A DNA stretch of 64,000 nt from Erwinia_E haradaeae_C (lineage in GTDB: Bacteria; Pseudomonadota; Gammaproteobacteria; Enterobacterales; Enterobacteriaceae), in NCBI RefSeq assembly GCF_900698995.1, contig NZ_LR217735.1:806001-870000 (forward strand), written 5' to 3'. Every line of letters begins with the position of its first letter. Positions within the stretch are counted from its first letter, which is position 1. Below, piece after piece: positions 1-10,206 of this stretch. Both the position numbers and the translations under genes were made by a program. The notes under the pieces are model-generated. The model saw only the letters and a list, made by a program, of their open reading frames with translations. It was not told the DNA's origin and made no database searches.

Positions 1-720
1 CTAATAGTTAGGTTTTTAAGATAAATACCGTTTCCTGATAATCCTTATATTTTTAATTAGGGTGACGTATTTTATTTGAATACAGTACGGTATAATTAAG
101 ATATTTAGAATACTAGATATAATTTTTTTGTTTTTATTTAAATTAATTTCTATTCTATCATTAGCAGTGTAAACTTTATAAAAATAAAAGATTTTCAAAT
201 CGATTTCCGTTGAGATAAAATAATAATTTTTTCGGCTTTATCTTTCAAATTTTATAGAAAAAATTAAAGCTTTCTACTTGCTAAAAATAAATGAATATAT
301 TAATGCTGTGTAGAAATTTCGTAAAAAACCTTTAGCATCTTTTCTAAAAATATTATTATGCCATCATTCAATAATATATTCCTCTATATCATACCTGAGC
401 TTAATGCGCCATACAATATCAGTAGAATTTTTACTTTCTCTGTCTCTCTATTTTTATAGAATCACTATAAGTATAATTAAGCCCCTAATTCCGTTTGAGG
501 CCTAGCCCCCATGCCCCCCTCACCGTATATATCAATATTATCATCTAATGTCATGGAAAAATATCTTACAAATGTTCATGATCTATCCAAAAAAAATAAA
601 GACATTTAATTATATTTTATCGACAAAAAAAATAAAAAAATTAGCATGAGACTGTCATAATTAATAAATTTTTTATTTATAATATAACTTGTGATTCTGC
701 AGGGAAATCTATAACAATTA
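1..720. other. gene-free AT-rich DNA downstream of pnp
   Basis: No open frame here resembles a known protein. In E. coli nlpI and deaD follow pnp, and neither is visible. The one striking element is a C-rich tract at 481-525 with runs of 4-6 C, in otherwise very AT-rich DNA. I see no clear intrinsic terminator for pnp. Confidence 0.6.
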
Positions 721-2805
721 TTATTGTACAGCGTCTTTTATGCTTAAACGAACACGACCTTGTCTGTCAACCTCTAATACTTTTACTGGAATCTCCTGAC
801 CGACTTTCACATAATCATTCACTTTTTCAATGCGCTTGTCGGCAATCTGAGAAATATGTACTAAGCCCTCTTTGCTACCACTAATCGCAACAAAAGCACC
901 AAAATCTACAACGCGTGTAACCTTTCCGTTATAAATACGACCTACTATAATTTCTGCAGTAATCTCTTCAATACGACGAATAGCATATTTCGCTTTATCA
1001 TCATTATTGGCTGCAATTTTTATCACACCATCATCTTTTATTTCAATACTAGTACCTGTTTCTTCGGTTAGCGCCCGAATCACTGAGCCTCCTTTACCGA
1101 TTAAGTCTTTTATTTTGTCAACACTAATCTGAATAGTATGCATGCGAGGAGCAAACTCCGATAAGTTATCACGAGGCTTGCTAAGCGCTTGATCCATGAC
1201 GCTAAGAATATGTAAACGCGCACCTTTGGCCTGAGCAAGCGCAACCTTCATAATTTCACGCGTGATCCCTTCAATTTTTATATCCATTTGCAGCGCAGTG
1301 ATACCTTCTCTGCTACCTGCTACTTTGAAATCCATATCACCTAAATAATCTTCATCACCTAAAATATCAGACAGAACAACAAAATTAACATCATCTTTTA
1401 CTAAACCCATGGCAATACCAGCTACTGCAGACTGAATAGGGACGCCAGCATCCATTAAAGCTAACGATGCACCACAAACAGATGCCATAGAAGAAGAACC
1501 GTTAGATTCAGTGATTTCAGAGACTACACGTACTGTATATGGAAAAGAATCTCCTTTTGGCATCACAGAAAGAATACCTCTCTTAGCTAAACGACCATGA
1601 CCAACTTCACGCCGCTTAGGTGAACCGACAGCGCCAATTTCACCAACAGAATATGGAGGAAAATTATAGTGGAACAGGAAATTATCAGTACGATCTCCCA
1701 TTAATTCATCAAGATTTTGCGCATCACGAGCAGTCCCAAGTGTAGCTGTAACCAATGCCTGGGTTTCACCACGAGTAAATAACGCTGATCCATGAGTACG
1801 CGGCAAGATACCCGTGCGTATATCTAAAGCACGAATCATGTCTTTTTCACGACCATCGATTCGTGGTTCACCACGCAAAATACGATTACGCACAATATTT
1901 TTTTCTAAGGAATGCAGATAATCAGTAATTCCATGCACATCTAACTCTGGATTTTCTGATAATATTTCTTCACTGACTTCAGACTTAATGCGGTTAACCT
2001 GTGCATACCGTTCCTGTTTTTGAGTAATATGGTAAGCCTCGCTTAAACGAGATTGAGCTAACTTATCTATCCGAACACGCAGTTTATCATTGAGAATTTC
2101 TGGATTCCAATCCCATTTTGGTTTGCCTGCTAAAGCTACTAGAGAATTAATATTCTCAATTACAATCTGCTGTTGATCATGCCCAAATACTATAGCATCT
2201 AAAATTTGATCTTCGTTTAATAACGAAGCTTCAGATTCAACCATTAAAACTGCTCTTTGAGTCCCAGAAACCACTAAATCTAGCGTACTTTTTTTTAATT
2301 CATCACTAGTTGGGTTTAAAATGTACTGGTTGTTGATATAACCAACGCGTGCAGCACCAACAGGCCCGTTAAATGGCAAACCAGATAACGCTAAAGCAGC
2401 AGATGAGCCAATCATAGCCACAATATCTGGATTCACTTGAGGATTAACAGAAACTACGGTAGCGATCACCTGAACTTCATTAAAAAATCCTACTGGAAAT
2501 AACGGTCGAATTGGACGATCTATCAAACGTGAGGTTAACATTTCGTTTTCACTTGGGCGCCCCTCACGTCTAAAAAAACTACCTGGTATACGACCAGCAG
2601 AATAAGAGCGTTCCTGATAGTGCACAGTCAAAGGAAAGAAATTTTGACCTGATTTTTCTGTTTTTTCTCCAACTACAGTAACAAATACCGTAGTATCGTC
2701 CATGCTAATCATGACAGCTGCAGTGGCCTGACGCGCCATCATTCCAGTTTCAATGGATATCATATTTTGGCCATATTGAAATTTTTGTACAATCGGAATA
2801 AGCAA
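721..2805 (-). CDS. pnp: polyribonucleotide nucleotidyltransferase (PNPase)
   Basis: Phosphorolytic 3'-5' exoribonuclease of mRNA turnover and a usual partner of the RNA degradosome. The 694-residue product aligns with E. coli PNPase from its first residue. It has two RNase PH-like halves with the conserved segment ILGDEDYLGDMDFK in the second, a KH domain at about 555-600 with the IGKGGS loop, and a C-terminal S1 domain at about 620-690 (GKVTRVVDFGAFV). It lacks the extra C-terminal tail of about 17 residues found in E. coli. The start is TTG, as in E. coli pnp, with TAAGGA placed 7 nt upstream. It lies downstream of rpsO, the conserved enterobacterial order. The 283-bp gap between them could hold the leader that PNPase and RNase III control in E. 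coli, but I cannot identify the hairpin. Confidence 0.97.
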   Translation of the reverse strand: MLIPIVQKFQYGQNMISIETGMMARQATAAVMISMDDTTVFVTVVGEKTEKSGQNFFPLTVHYQERSYSAGRIPGSFFRREGRPSENEMLTSRLIDRPIRPLFPVGFFNEVQVIATVVSVNPQVNPDIVAMIGSSAALALSGLPFNGPVGAARVGYINNQYILNPTSDELKKSTLDLVVSGTQRAVLMVESEASLLNEDQILDAIVFGHDQQQIVIENINSLVALAGKPKWDWNPEILNDKLRVRIDKLAQSRLSEAYHITQKQERYAQVNRIKSEVSEEILSENPELDVHGITDYLHSLEKNIVRNRILRGEPRIDGREKDMIRALDIRTGILPRTHGSALFTRGETQALVTATLGTARDAQNLDELMGDRTDNFLFHYNFPPYSVGEIGAVGSPKRREVGHGRLAKRGILSVMPKGDSFPYTVRVVSEITESNGSSSMASVCGASLALMDAGVPIQSAVAGIAMGLVKDDVNFVVLSDILGDEDYLGDMDFKVAGSREGITALQMDIKIEGITREIMKVALAQAKGARLHILSVMDQALSKPRDNLSEFAPRMHTIQISVDKIKDLIGKGGSVIRALTEETGTSIEIKDDGVIKIAANNDDKAKYAIRRIEEITAEIIVGRIYNGKVTRVVDFGAFVAISGSKEGLVHISQIADKRIEKVNDYVKVGQEIPVKVLEVDRQGRVRLSIKDAVQ

Positions 2806-3088
2806 AATTAGTTCCTTAATATTAAGTCTTGAGTATAGTAACTACTGTAACTAGATCTACTTACATAGATTATCGTGTCACTGGTTTATATAAACACATT
2901 AATAACTGACTAATAGTCATTAGATGATTAAATTTTCCTTTAATTTTTAAAAGTCACATATTCAATAAAAATTGCACTGAATCATATAAAATGATATCTA
3001 CCTCTAATCTTTATCACATTACAAAGAGTCAATTATCTCTCTGGGATAAGCATACAAACATCAATTACATAATCGAAAAGACCCTTTA

Positions 3089-3358
3089 CTAGCGTCGTAA
3101 ATCCAAGAGATCAATCAAACAAGTATAGCGAGAAATCTGTTGACGCTTAAGATAATCAAGTAACTTTCGACGCTTTGATACCATACGAAGCAATCCTCGC
3201 CGACTATGATGATCTTTTTTATGCTGAGAAAAATGACCTTGTAAATGATTAATCTGTGCGGTAAGAAGTGCAACTTGCACTTCTGTCACGCCACTATCAT
3301 GAGAATGACGACCAAAATCAGAGATAATTTGTGCTTTCATTCTGGTGTTTAGAGACAT
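3089..3358 (-). CDS. rpsO: 30S ribosomal protein S15
   Basis: Primary 16S rRNA-binding protein of the small-subunit platform. It is 89 residues, exactly the usual length, with the family core HLQGHFSQHKKDHHSRRGLL. ATG start with GGAG 8 nt upstream. It lies between truB and pnp, as in enterobacteria. A TATAAT box about 95 nt upstream suggests its own promoter as well as readthrough from truB. Confidence 0.97.
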   Translation of the reverse strand: MSLNTRMKAQIISDFGRHSHDSGVTEVQVALLTAQINHLQGHFSQHKKDHHSRRGLLRMVSKRRKLLDYLKRQQISRYTCLIDLLDLRR

Positions 3359-3455
3359 AAAATAACTCCATTTTTCTAAAATCTATACAAACACTTCAAC
3401 TACTCACTCCAATACTCTATACATTAAATAGATAGAGCATTTGATAGCATATAGT

Positions 3456-3461
3456 ATTATA
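3456..3461 (-). promoter_or_regulatory. candidate -10 box of rpsO promoter
   Basis: A perfect TATAAT on the minus strand about 95 nt before the rpsO start, at the position where E. coli has a promoter. No good -35 hexamer is visible at the standard distance, so the assignment is tentative in this AT-rich DNA. Confidence 0.3.
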
Positions 3462-3474
3462 AAATAGCAATCTG

Positions 3475-3502
3475 CAAACATTTAGGTTTTTTAAAATGTT
3501 TG
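3475..3502 (-). repeat. 9-bp inverted repeat between truB and rpsO
   Basis: CAAACATTT and AAATGTTTG are separated by 10 nt, giving a perfect 9-bp stem just upstream of the rpsO -10 candidate. No U-run follows, so it is not a classical terminator. It may be a partial terminator for the upstream operon or a processing hairpin. Confidence 0.4.
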
Positions 3503-3620
3503 TAGCGTGAAATCACCGTTTTTCCTTAAGCTAACACTAACAAGTCTAATGATAGACATAACAATAAACCACGCAGATAGAGAGCAAATATTAATAATAA
3601 ATTTTATAAAATATACATTT

Positions 3621-4607
3621 TTAATATGACACTGCTGCTTTTCTGTTAATCTTCGATGTACTATCTAAAAAAGATCTAGATAAAATTCTGCGTGGTACTA
3701 ATAAATTGTTATTAATAATTTCCGCTATTCCAAGAAAATTAAACTCTACACCTTCAGTAACACGCACCAATCCATTAATTGATGAATTCAGTAATGATAC
3801 TCTACAACCATTTATGAAATGTTGAGCCATCATGCTTGATAAATTAATCGACGGATAATGAGAAACAGGACTATCCATAGGCATCAATAAAGAATCAAGA
3901 AGGTTCTGTGACGAAAGACTGGTGTCTTTTGTATGATTAATAATCGACTTAAGAGATTGCATTGTAATCATATTGGTCATGAGATAATTAGAAACCTGTA
4001 AGCGACGCAAATAAGTTACATGTGCGCCACAGCCTAACTTTTCACCAAGATCGTCAATAATAGTTCGAATATATGTTCCTTTTGATACACGAAGATCTAG
4101 CTCTATTTCATTTCCATCACAACGTATACATTGTAGCATGCTCACTACAATCTTACGTGATTTACATGGTACGTGCACTCCTGAGCGTGCATATTCATAT
4201 AATTTACGCCCCTGATATTTAATCGCTGAATACATTGAGGGAGTTTGCTCTGTTTCGCCACGAAAACTCTCTAGAGCCTCCTTCAATATTTTAGTGCTGA
4301 ACATCACTTGGCGCTCGATTAATAGCGTACCACTGGAATCTGATGTGTCAGTTTTTTGTCCAAGTCTGGCGATCACGCGATAATATTTATCTGCATTTAA
4401 TAAATATTTCGCGAACTTAGTAGACTCACCTAAGCAAATAGGCAACATACCTGTTGCTATGGGATCAAGCGATCCGGTGTGACCTGCCTTCCTTGCATGA
4501 TATATATGCTTTACTTGTTGCAATGCCTGATTGGAAGAGATCCCGCAAGGTTTATCTAAAAGCAGAACTCCATGAACATTGCGCTGAAAGTCATAGGAAT
4601 TTTTCAT
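3621..4607 (-). CDS. truB: tRNA pseudouridine(55) synthase
   Basis: Makes pseudouridine 55 in the T loop of elongator tRNAs and also acts as a tRNA folding chaperone. The 328-residue product (E. coli 314) carries the catalytic motif GHTGSLDPIATGMLP with the nucleophile at Asp48, and the later signature KGTYIRTIIDDLGEKLG. The C-terminal third is more divergent. ATG start. It lies only 2 bp downstream of the rbfA stop, in the infB-rbfA-truB operon. Confidence 0.96.
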   Translation of the reverse strand: MKNSYDFQRNVHGVLLLDKPCGISSNQALQQVKHIYHARKAGHTGSLDPIATGMLPICLGESTKFAKYLLNADKYYRVIARLGQKTDTSDSSGTLLIERQVMFSTKILKEALESFRGETEQTPSMYSAIKYQGRKLYEYARSGVHVPCKSRKIVVSMLQCIRCDGNEIELDLRVSKGTYIRTIIDDLGEKLGCGAHVTYLRRLQVSNYLMTNMITMQSLKSIINHTKDTSLSSQNLLDSLLMPMDSPVSHYPSINLSSMMAQHFINGCRVSLLNSSINGLVRVTEGVEFNFLGIAEIINNNLLVPRRILSRSFLDSTSKINRKAAVSY

Positions 4608-4609
4608 AA

Positions 4610-5020
4610 CTATAATAAATCTAGTGTTAATAATTGTTTTGCTGCAATCTGACCCTTTTGATAACCTGGAGCAATATCAGAAACTAATTTAGAAATACGC
4701 ATACCTATCAATAAGGAATTATCATGGTAAAAACTCAGCTTAGGTGTCATTCTAATATTTATCGCCTGACTCAATAAAGTACGTATATAACCAGAAGCCC
4801 TAGATAAATTTTGTAAATCAAATGCTATCTCTTCTTCATTTTTATCCTGTAGAAATGTCACAAATACCTTTGCATATGCTAAATCACGGGATACATCAAC
4901 ACTAGATACAGTCATCATGCCATCTAACCGTGGATCTCTTATTTTGTATTGTAAAATAATTGCGATCTCTTTTTGTATTTCTTGAGCAACACGTTGTAAC
5001 CGACCAAATTCTTTTGCCAT
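4610..5020 (-). CDS. rbfA: 30S ribosome-binding factor A
   Basis: KH-like assembly factor that binds immature 30S subunits and helps mature the 16S rRNA 5' end. It is 136 residues (E. coli 133), with the family opening MAKEFGRLQRVAQEIQKEIA and the block SRDLAYAKVFVTFL. ATG start with a GGAG-like site about 7 nt upstream. It follows infB and precedes truB, the conserved order. Confidence 0.95.
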   Translation of the reverse strand: MAKEFGRLQRVAQEIQKEIAIILQYKIRDPRLDGMMTVSSVDVSRDLAYAKVFVTFLQDKNEEEIAFDLQNLSRASGYIRTLLSQAINIRMTPKLSFYHDNSLLIGMRISKLVSDIAPGYQKGQIAAKQLLTLDLL

Positions 5021-5143
5021 TTTTCAATCTCCATATATTGCACTTAGTGGTACACGATTCCCTTCGTGCATTAAGTTAATCAAAGACCAATCTTATACTG
5101 TAATGAAACTAATATTTTTACACTATCCACACCTGAGTGGTCA

Positions 5144-7864
5144 TTAACCAAGAGTCCTCTGAATTTCAAAAATTTCAAATACTTCAATCATATCACCGAT
5201 ACGTACATCATTATAGTTCTTAACACCAATACCACATTCGATACCATTACGCACTTCGTTAACATCTTCTTTAAAACGACGTAAAGATTCTAATTCACCT
5301 TCATAAATTACTATATTATCACGCAAAACGCGGATGGGATTATGACGCTTAATAATTCCTTCAGTGACCATACAACCAGCAATAGCGCTAAATCGAGGAG
5401 ATTTAAATACATTACGTACCTCTGCTAAACCTATAATCTGCTGTTTATACTCAGGGCTTAACATACCACTTATAGCTAGCTTCACTTCATCGATGAGATT
5501 ATAGATTACGGAATAGTAACGAAGATCCAAATTTTCTTCATCAATTATTCTCCGTGCTGTGGCGTCAGCTCGAACATTAAAACCCACTAGAATAGCACTA
5601 GATGCAGCTGCTAATGTAGCATCAGTTTCAGTAATTCCACCTACACCAGAACCAATAATCTTAACTTGTACTTCATTGCTGGATAATTTTACTAAAGATT
5701 CTGAAATTGCTTCGACTGAACCTTGTACATCAGCCTTTAATACAATATTCATTTCAGATATCTTACCTTCTTCAATGTTAGCAAACATTTTTTCCAGCTG
5801 TACTTTTTGTTGTCGTGCTAATTTTACTTCACGGAATTTACCCTGTCGATAAAGCGCAACTTCACGTGCTTTTTTTTCGTCACGTACTACCGTAACTATA
5901 TCACCAGAAACCGGTACACCAGACATACCAAGAACTGTAACCGGAATCGATGGACCAGCTGTTAACACTTCGCGGCCATTTTCATCTCTCATTCCACGAA
6001 TACGCCCATACTCCAAACCACATAATACAATATCACCTTTTTTCAGTGTACCTTCTCTTACCAGAATAGTCGCTATTGGACCTCTCCCTTTATCCAAGAA
6101 AGACTCAATTACTATACCACCTGCCATACCTTGATGTGCCGCAGTAAGCTCCATAATTTCGGCTTGTAGTAAAATGGCTTTTAAAAGGTCATCAACACCA
6201 GTACCGTTTTTAGCAGAAACATTGATGAAAATATTATCACCCCCCCAATCCTCTGGGATAATTCCATGTTGTGTTAATTCCTTTTTAACGCGCTCTGGAT
6301 CAGCGTCTCTTTTATCACATTTATTTACTGCAACCAAAACAGGTACGCTTGCTGCCTTTGCATGCTGAATTGCTTCTACAGTCTGAGGCATAACACCGTC
6401 ATCTGCAGCTACTACTAGAATTACAATATCTGTAATTTCTGCGCCACGCGCCCTCATAGCAGTAAAAGCTGCATGGCCCGGTGTATCCAAAAAGGTTATC
6501 ATGCCATTGACAGTTTCTACGTGATACGCACCGATATGCTGAGTAATACCACCTGCTTCACCTCGAGCTACTTTAGTAACCCGAATATAATCTAGCAATG
6601 AAGTTTTGCCGTGATCTACATGACCCATAATAGTGACAACTGGCGCCCTGGATTCCAGGATAACATTAGTATCGCGATCACTCATTAGCGCAGTTTCTAA
6701 CGCATTTTCACAACGCAACGTCACTTTATGACCCATATCCTCTGCCACCAACTGTGCAGTATCCTGATCAATAAGCTGATTGATTGTTGCCATAGCACCT
6801 AATTTCATCATAGTTTTAATCACTTGAGAGCTCTTAACAGCCATCTTATTAGCTAATTCTGCTACGGTAATAGTTTCGCCAATGATCACATCTCGATTAA
6901 TAATTTGAACCGGTTTATTAAAACTTTGATGTAATAAGCTTGGTTTGCGCTTGCCAAACTTTCCACCACGTATCTGGGCGCGTGCTTCTTCTCGATCTGT
7001 TTTGGCTTCTGCGTGCTTGTTGCCTTTTTTTCGAACATGAACCTTGCTTGTTCTTATAACGCGACTACGACGATCACCTTCAACTTGAGCATCGTTCTCA
7101 TCCTCTGCTTCCCGCGCGTGTGTTGAAGTAGTTAGATGATAATCTCTAGCATCTTCAGTATCTTTAGTTACTGATGTCCATTCTTCACCTTTTTCTTCTG
7201 CCATTTGACGTGCCGCCGCTGCTACTTTCTTAGCAGCTTTTTCGATCTTACGGTGGACTTCTTCTTCAGACTTTCGTTTCAATTCAGCAGACTGCGCTTC
7301 GCGACGGGCTTTCTCAGTCTGAGAAAGACGTAATGCATCAGAAATCTCTTTTTTGTGACCTTGTGATTCATCTACTGCTTGATATGTAGATATATTAGCT
7401 TTTTCAGATTTTAATAGACTATTCTGTAAGTATTGTGCGCTATTTGAAAATTTAGAATGCACTTTTATTTTCGGATGGTTATTGCCTGACTCTATTGTGA
7501 TACGTTTGCCTTCTGCTGGTGTATCTGTTTGTTTAGTACACAATATAGATTCTTCTCGAGCAACAGAAGACAAAACACTCTTTGTATATATCCTTTTTTT
7601 ACGTACTTCAACATGGACAGATTTACTTTTCCCTCCAGTTCCAAGAATGCTTAAAGTACTACGCGTCTTACGCTGTAAGGTTAATTTACCAGATCTTTCA
7701 TTATAATCGTGATTAAGGTAAGCGAGTAGCATCTCTTTTTCACGCTGACTTACAGAGTCATGTATAGACTTTTTTATCCCTGCGTCAGAAAATTTCTGCA
7801 CTAGGCGTTCTACTGGCATTTGAATCTCTTCGGCTAATAATTTTATAGTTACGTCTGTTATCAT
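5144..7864 (-). CDS. infB: translation initiation factor IF-2
   Basis: GTPase that delivers initiator tRNA to the 30S subunit and promotes 70S joining. Full length at 906 residues (E. coli 890). It has an N-terminal IF2N module (residues 1-50), a long charged coiled-coil stretch rich in Glu, Arg and Ala (about 160-300), a second IF2N region, then the G domain with GHVDHGKT at about 413-420, DTPGHA and NKCD (the NKxD specificity motif) at about 513. Domains II-IV run to the end. ATG start with GGAAGGGA upstream. It is 24 bp downstream of nusA. Confidence 0.97.
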   Translation of the reverse strand: MITDVTIKLLAEEIQMPVERLVQKFSDAGIKKSIHDSVSQREKEMLLAYLNHDYNERSGKLTLQRKTRSTLSILGTGGKSKSVHVEVRKKRIYTKSVLSSVAREESILCTKQTDTPAEGKRITIESGNNHPKIKVHSKFSNSAQYLQNSLLKSEKANISTYQAVDESQGHKKEISDALRLSQTEKARREAQSAELKRKSEEEVHRKIEKAAKKVAAAARQMAEEKGEEWTSVTKDTEDARDYHLTTSTHAREAEDENDAQVEGDRRSRVIRTSKVHVRKKGNKHAEAKTDREEARAQIRGGKFGKRKPSLLHQSFNKPVQIINRDVIIGETITVAELANKMAVKSSQVIKTMMKLGAMATINQLIDQDTAQLVAEDMGHKVTLRCENALETALMSDRDTNVILESRAPVVTIMGHVDHGKTSLLDYIRVTKVARGEAGGITQHIGAYHVETVNGMITFLDTPGHAAFTAMRARGAEITDIVILVVAADDGVMPQTVEAIQHAKAASVPVLVAVNKCDKRDADPERVKKELTQHGIIPEDWGGDNIFINVSAKNGTGVDDLLKAILLQAEIMELTAAHQGMAGGIVIESFLDKGRGPIATILVREGTLKKGDIVLCGLEYGRIRGMRDENGREVLTAGPSIPVTVLGMSGVPVSGDIVTVVRDEKKAREVALYRQGKFREVKLARQQKVQLEKMFANIEEGKISEMNIVLKADVQGSVEAISESLVKLSSNEVQVKIIGSGVGGITETDATLAAASSAILVGFNVRADATARRIIDEENLDLRYYSVIYNLIDEVKLAISGMLSPEYKQQIIGLAEVRNVFKSPRFSAIAGCMVTEGIIKRHNPIRVLRDNIVIYEGELESLRRFKEDVNEVRNGIECGIGVKNYNDVRIGDMIEVFEIFEIQRTLG

Positions 7865-7888
7865 ACTATCCCTTCCTGCTACAGTTGA

Positions 7889-9397
7889 TTACGCGTCGGA
7901 GCCGAACCAACATATATTGCGTGCAGCCATAATTAGTTCACCAGCGCGAAATGTATCGGTTAGTCCATCAATATCTGAGAGATCATCTACACCCTGTTCG
8001 GCAAGATCTTCCAAACTACATACCCCTTTCTCTGCTAGTTTAAAGGCTGTTTCTCGATCTAAACCAGTGAGATTAAGTAAGTCCTCAGAGGGTTGTGCTA
8101 TCGCACAAGCTTCTGTTTTAGCAAGTGCAAGAGTGGTCAATACGTCTTTAGCTCGGTTTTGTAATTTTTCTACGCGACTTGTATCTAGATCATTAATCGC
8201 TAAGATCTCATGAATTGGTACATAAGCTAATTCTTCCAAAGAAGAGAATCCTTCCTCCACTAGAGCAGCAGCAAAGGCTTTATCAATATCAAGATACCTA
8301 GTAAAAACATCAATGGCAGCATGCTCTTCGGCTTGATGTTTAGCTTGTAAGTCTTCCATTTTCATAACATTTAGACTCCATCCGCTAAGCTGTGAAGCTA
8401 GGCGTACATTTTGTCCATTCCGACCAATAGCTTGGGCTAAATTTTCAGATTCTACAGCAATATCCATAGTGTGACTATCTTCATCTACCACAATAGAAGA
8501 GACATCCGCAGGCGCCATGGCATTAATCACAAACTGTGCAGGATTGTCATCCCAGAGTATAATATCAATACGCTCACCACCTAGTTCACTAGAAACTGCC
8601 TGAACACGTGCGCCACGCATACCTACACAAGCTCCCACAGGATCAATACGCTTATCATTAGTTTTTACAGCAATCTTGGCGCGCGAACCAGGATCTCTAA
8701 CTGCAGCTTTAATTTCTAGTACTTCTTCAGCGATCTCTGGTACTTCAATACGAAATAGCTCAATAAGCATCTCAGGTCTAGATCTGCTAATAAATAATTG
8801 AGTACCACGTACCTCAGGGCGAATAGCATATAAAACCCCACGAATACGGTCACCAACGCGAAAATTTTCTCGAGGTAACATGTCTTCCCGAAGCACTAAT
8901 GCTTCGGCAACGGTATTCGAACCATGATTTAAACGAACCTCTAGTGAAATATGATCACGAGTAACTTTTTTGACCGTGCTCGTAATAATTTTACCTTCTT
9001 TTTTTCGAAATTTATCAATAATCATTGCGCGCTCAGCTTCACGCACTTTTTGAACAATAACCTGCTTTGCGGTCTGAGTTGTAATGCGATCAAAAGTAAC
9101 AGATGCAATTTGCTCTTCAATAAATTCACCTATAGAAAGAAGCGAATTATCATAGCGCGCTGCTTCTAGTGTAATTTCACAGGTAGGCTGTATAACCTTT
9201 TCAACAATTAACCAGCGACGGAATGTTTGAAAAGAACCACTTTTTCTATCAATACTGACGCGTACATCAATATCTTTTTCATATTTCTTCTTAGTAGCTG
9301 TTGCGAGCGCACTCTCTAGCGCTTCGAAAATCTTCTCACGTGGAAGCGACTTCTCATTAGAGACAGCTTCTACAACAGCTAAGATTTCTTTGTTCAT
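7889..9397 (-). CDS. nusA: transcription termination/antitermination factor NusA
   Basis: RNA polymerase-binding factor controlling pausing, termination and rRNA antitermination. The 502-residue product has the N-terminal RNAP-binding domain, an S1 domain (about 135-200), KH1/KH2 including RNGQNVRLASQLSGW, and both acidic repeats AR1 and AR2 up to the ending NICWFG. AR2 is the segment that contacts alpha-CTD and SuhB in E. coli, and suhB is also in this window. The open frame extends 14 codons further upstream, but MNKEILAVVEAVSNEK matches the E. coli N terminus, so I place the start at 9397. rimP, normally just upstream, is missing. Confidence 0.96.
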   Translation of the reverse strand: MNKEILAVVEAVSNEKSLPREKIFEALESALATATKKKYEKDIDVRVSIDRKSGSFQTFRRWLIVEKVIQPTCEITLEAARYDNSLLSIGEFIEEQIASVTFDRITTQTAKQVIVQKVREAERAMIIDKFRKKEGKIITSTVKKVTRDHISLEVRLNHGSNTVAEALVLREDMLPRENFRVGDRIRGVLYAIRPEVRGTQLFISRSRPEMLIELFRIEVPEIAEEVLEIKAAVRDPGSRAKIAVKTNDKRIDPVGACVGMRGARVQAVSSELGGERIDIILWDDNPAQFVINAMAPADVSSIVVDEDSHTMDIAVESENLAQAIGRNGQNVRLASQLSGWSLNVMKMEDLQAKHQAEEHAAIDVFTRYLDIDKAFAAALVEEGFSSLEELAYVPIHEILAINDLDTSRVEKLQNRAKDVLTTLALAKTEACAIAQPSEDLLNLTGLDRETAFKLAEKGVCSLEDLAEQGVDDLSDIDGLTDTFRAGELIMAARNICWFGSDA

Positions 9398-9884
9398 CCT
9401 ATTATGCCTCAATTTGGACTTTAAAAGGTGGACAGCCACGTTTTTTCTAGATATTACTCAACTCGCATATTCTCGTTTACTAGATATACAGTAATAGTCA
9501 GCATGTGACTCTTTAGCAACTGCATTCTATCTCTCCAATATCGAGATGTTACAGACCTCTTCTAAACAAAACTCATGCTAAATTTCATCTCTTAAAATAT
9601 ACATAACCTTTTTAAAAATCTTAAAAACAGGCAATCTATAAAAAAACAACCACATTATATACAATAATAGTTATATTTTCTTTCAAAGAACATGTGCCCC
9701 TGTTAGTTATACAATGCTTATATGGGCTGCCTTTATGTAAAAGCCTAATTCTATGCATGAAGATATTGGAATTTTTGACTACTATGCTTGAGCTCTGCCG
9801 ACAAAATTAAGAATTAATATTATTTTCTATTGATATATCACAAGGCAAGGTTATATTTTTCATGTAATATACACTTGCAGATAT
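9398..9884. other. gene-free DNA where rimP would be expected
   Basis: In E. coli rimP lies between the initiator tRNA gene and nusA. Here about 490 bp separate nusA from the terminators behind the tRNA, and no frame resembles RimP. The stretch must supply the nusA-infB promoter if those terminators work. Base composition is a little less extreme around 9715-9800. Confidence 0.5.
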
Positions 9885-9904
9885 AAAAAAAGGGCACCTA
9901 GCCC
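9885..9904 (-). terminator. possible second intrinsic terminator behind tRNA-fMet
   Basis: On the minus strand GGGC-TAGGT-GCCC is followed directly by seven T. The stem is only 4 bp but all G-C. It sits about 20 nt beyond the stronger hairpin at 9924-9950, so the two form a tandem pair. Weak on its own. Confidence 0.4.
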
Positions 9905-9923
9905 AATTATTCTTCTTTTTAAT

Positions 9924-9950
9924 AAAAAAACCCCGAAATTTTTCGGGGTT
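9924..9950 (-). terminator. intrinsic terminator of the tRNA-Leu/tRNA-fMet transcript
   Basis: On the minus strand AACCCCGAAA and TTTCGGGGTT form a perfect 10-bp stem with a minimal loop, followed by seven U. It is the clearest terminator in the window. It separates the tRNA transcript from nusA-infB. Confidence 0.9.
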
Positions 9951-10082
9951 GATTACAACTAAATATTTATAACCCGTTAACATACCTCTACACCGCCAAC
10001 GACTTTATTCTTCTAAGTAAGATTTATATACCTAAATCCAATATATATCAAATCCTGTTTTCGAGGCGCTGATGTAAAAAAA

Positions 10083-10159
<77 letters not shown>

Positions 10160-10206
10160 GTTTATTATAAACATTCTCCAAGAAAATTAGCAAGTAAAAT
10201 TTAACT

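Noticed and set aside
16..198. 60-codon minus-strand frame downstream of pnp
   Set aside because: Lys/Ile/Asn-rich product typical of A/T-rich noncoding DNA, with no resemblance to known proteins and no ribosome site.
5123..5131. DnaA-box-like CTATCCACA between rbfA and infB
   Set aside because: Single imperfect copy inside an operon; chance match.
5559..5852. Long antisense frames over infB, nusA, ftsH and mnmE
   Set aside because: Shadows of strongly conserved genes on the opposite strand.
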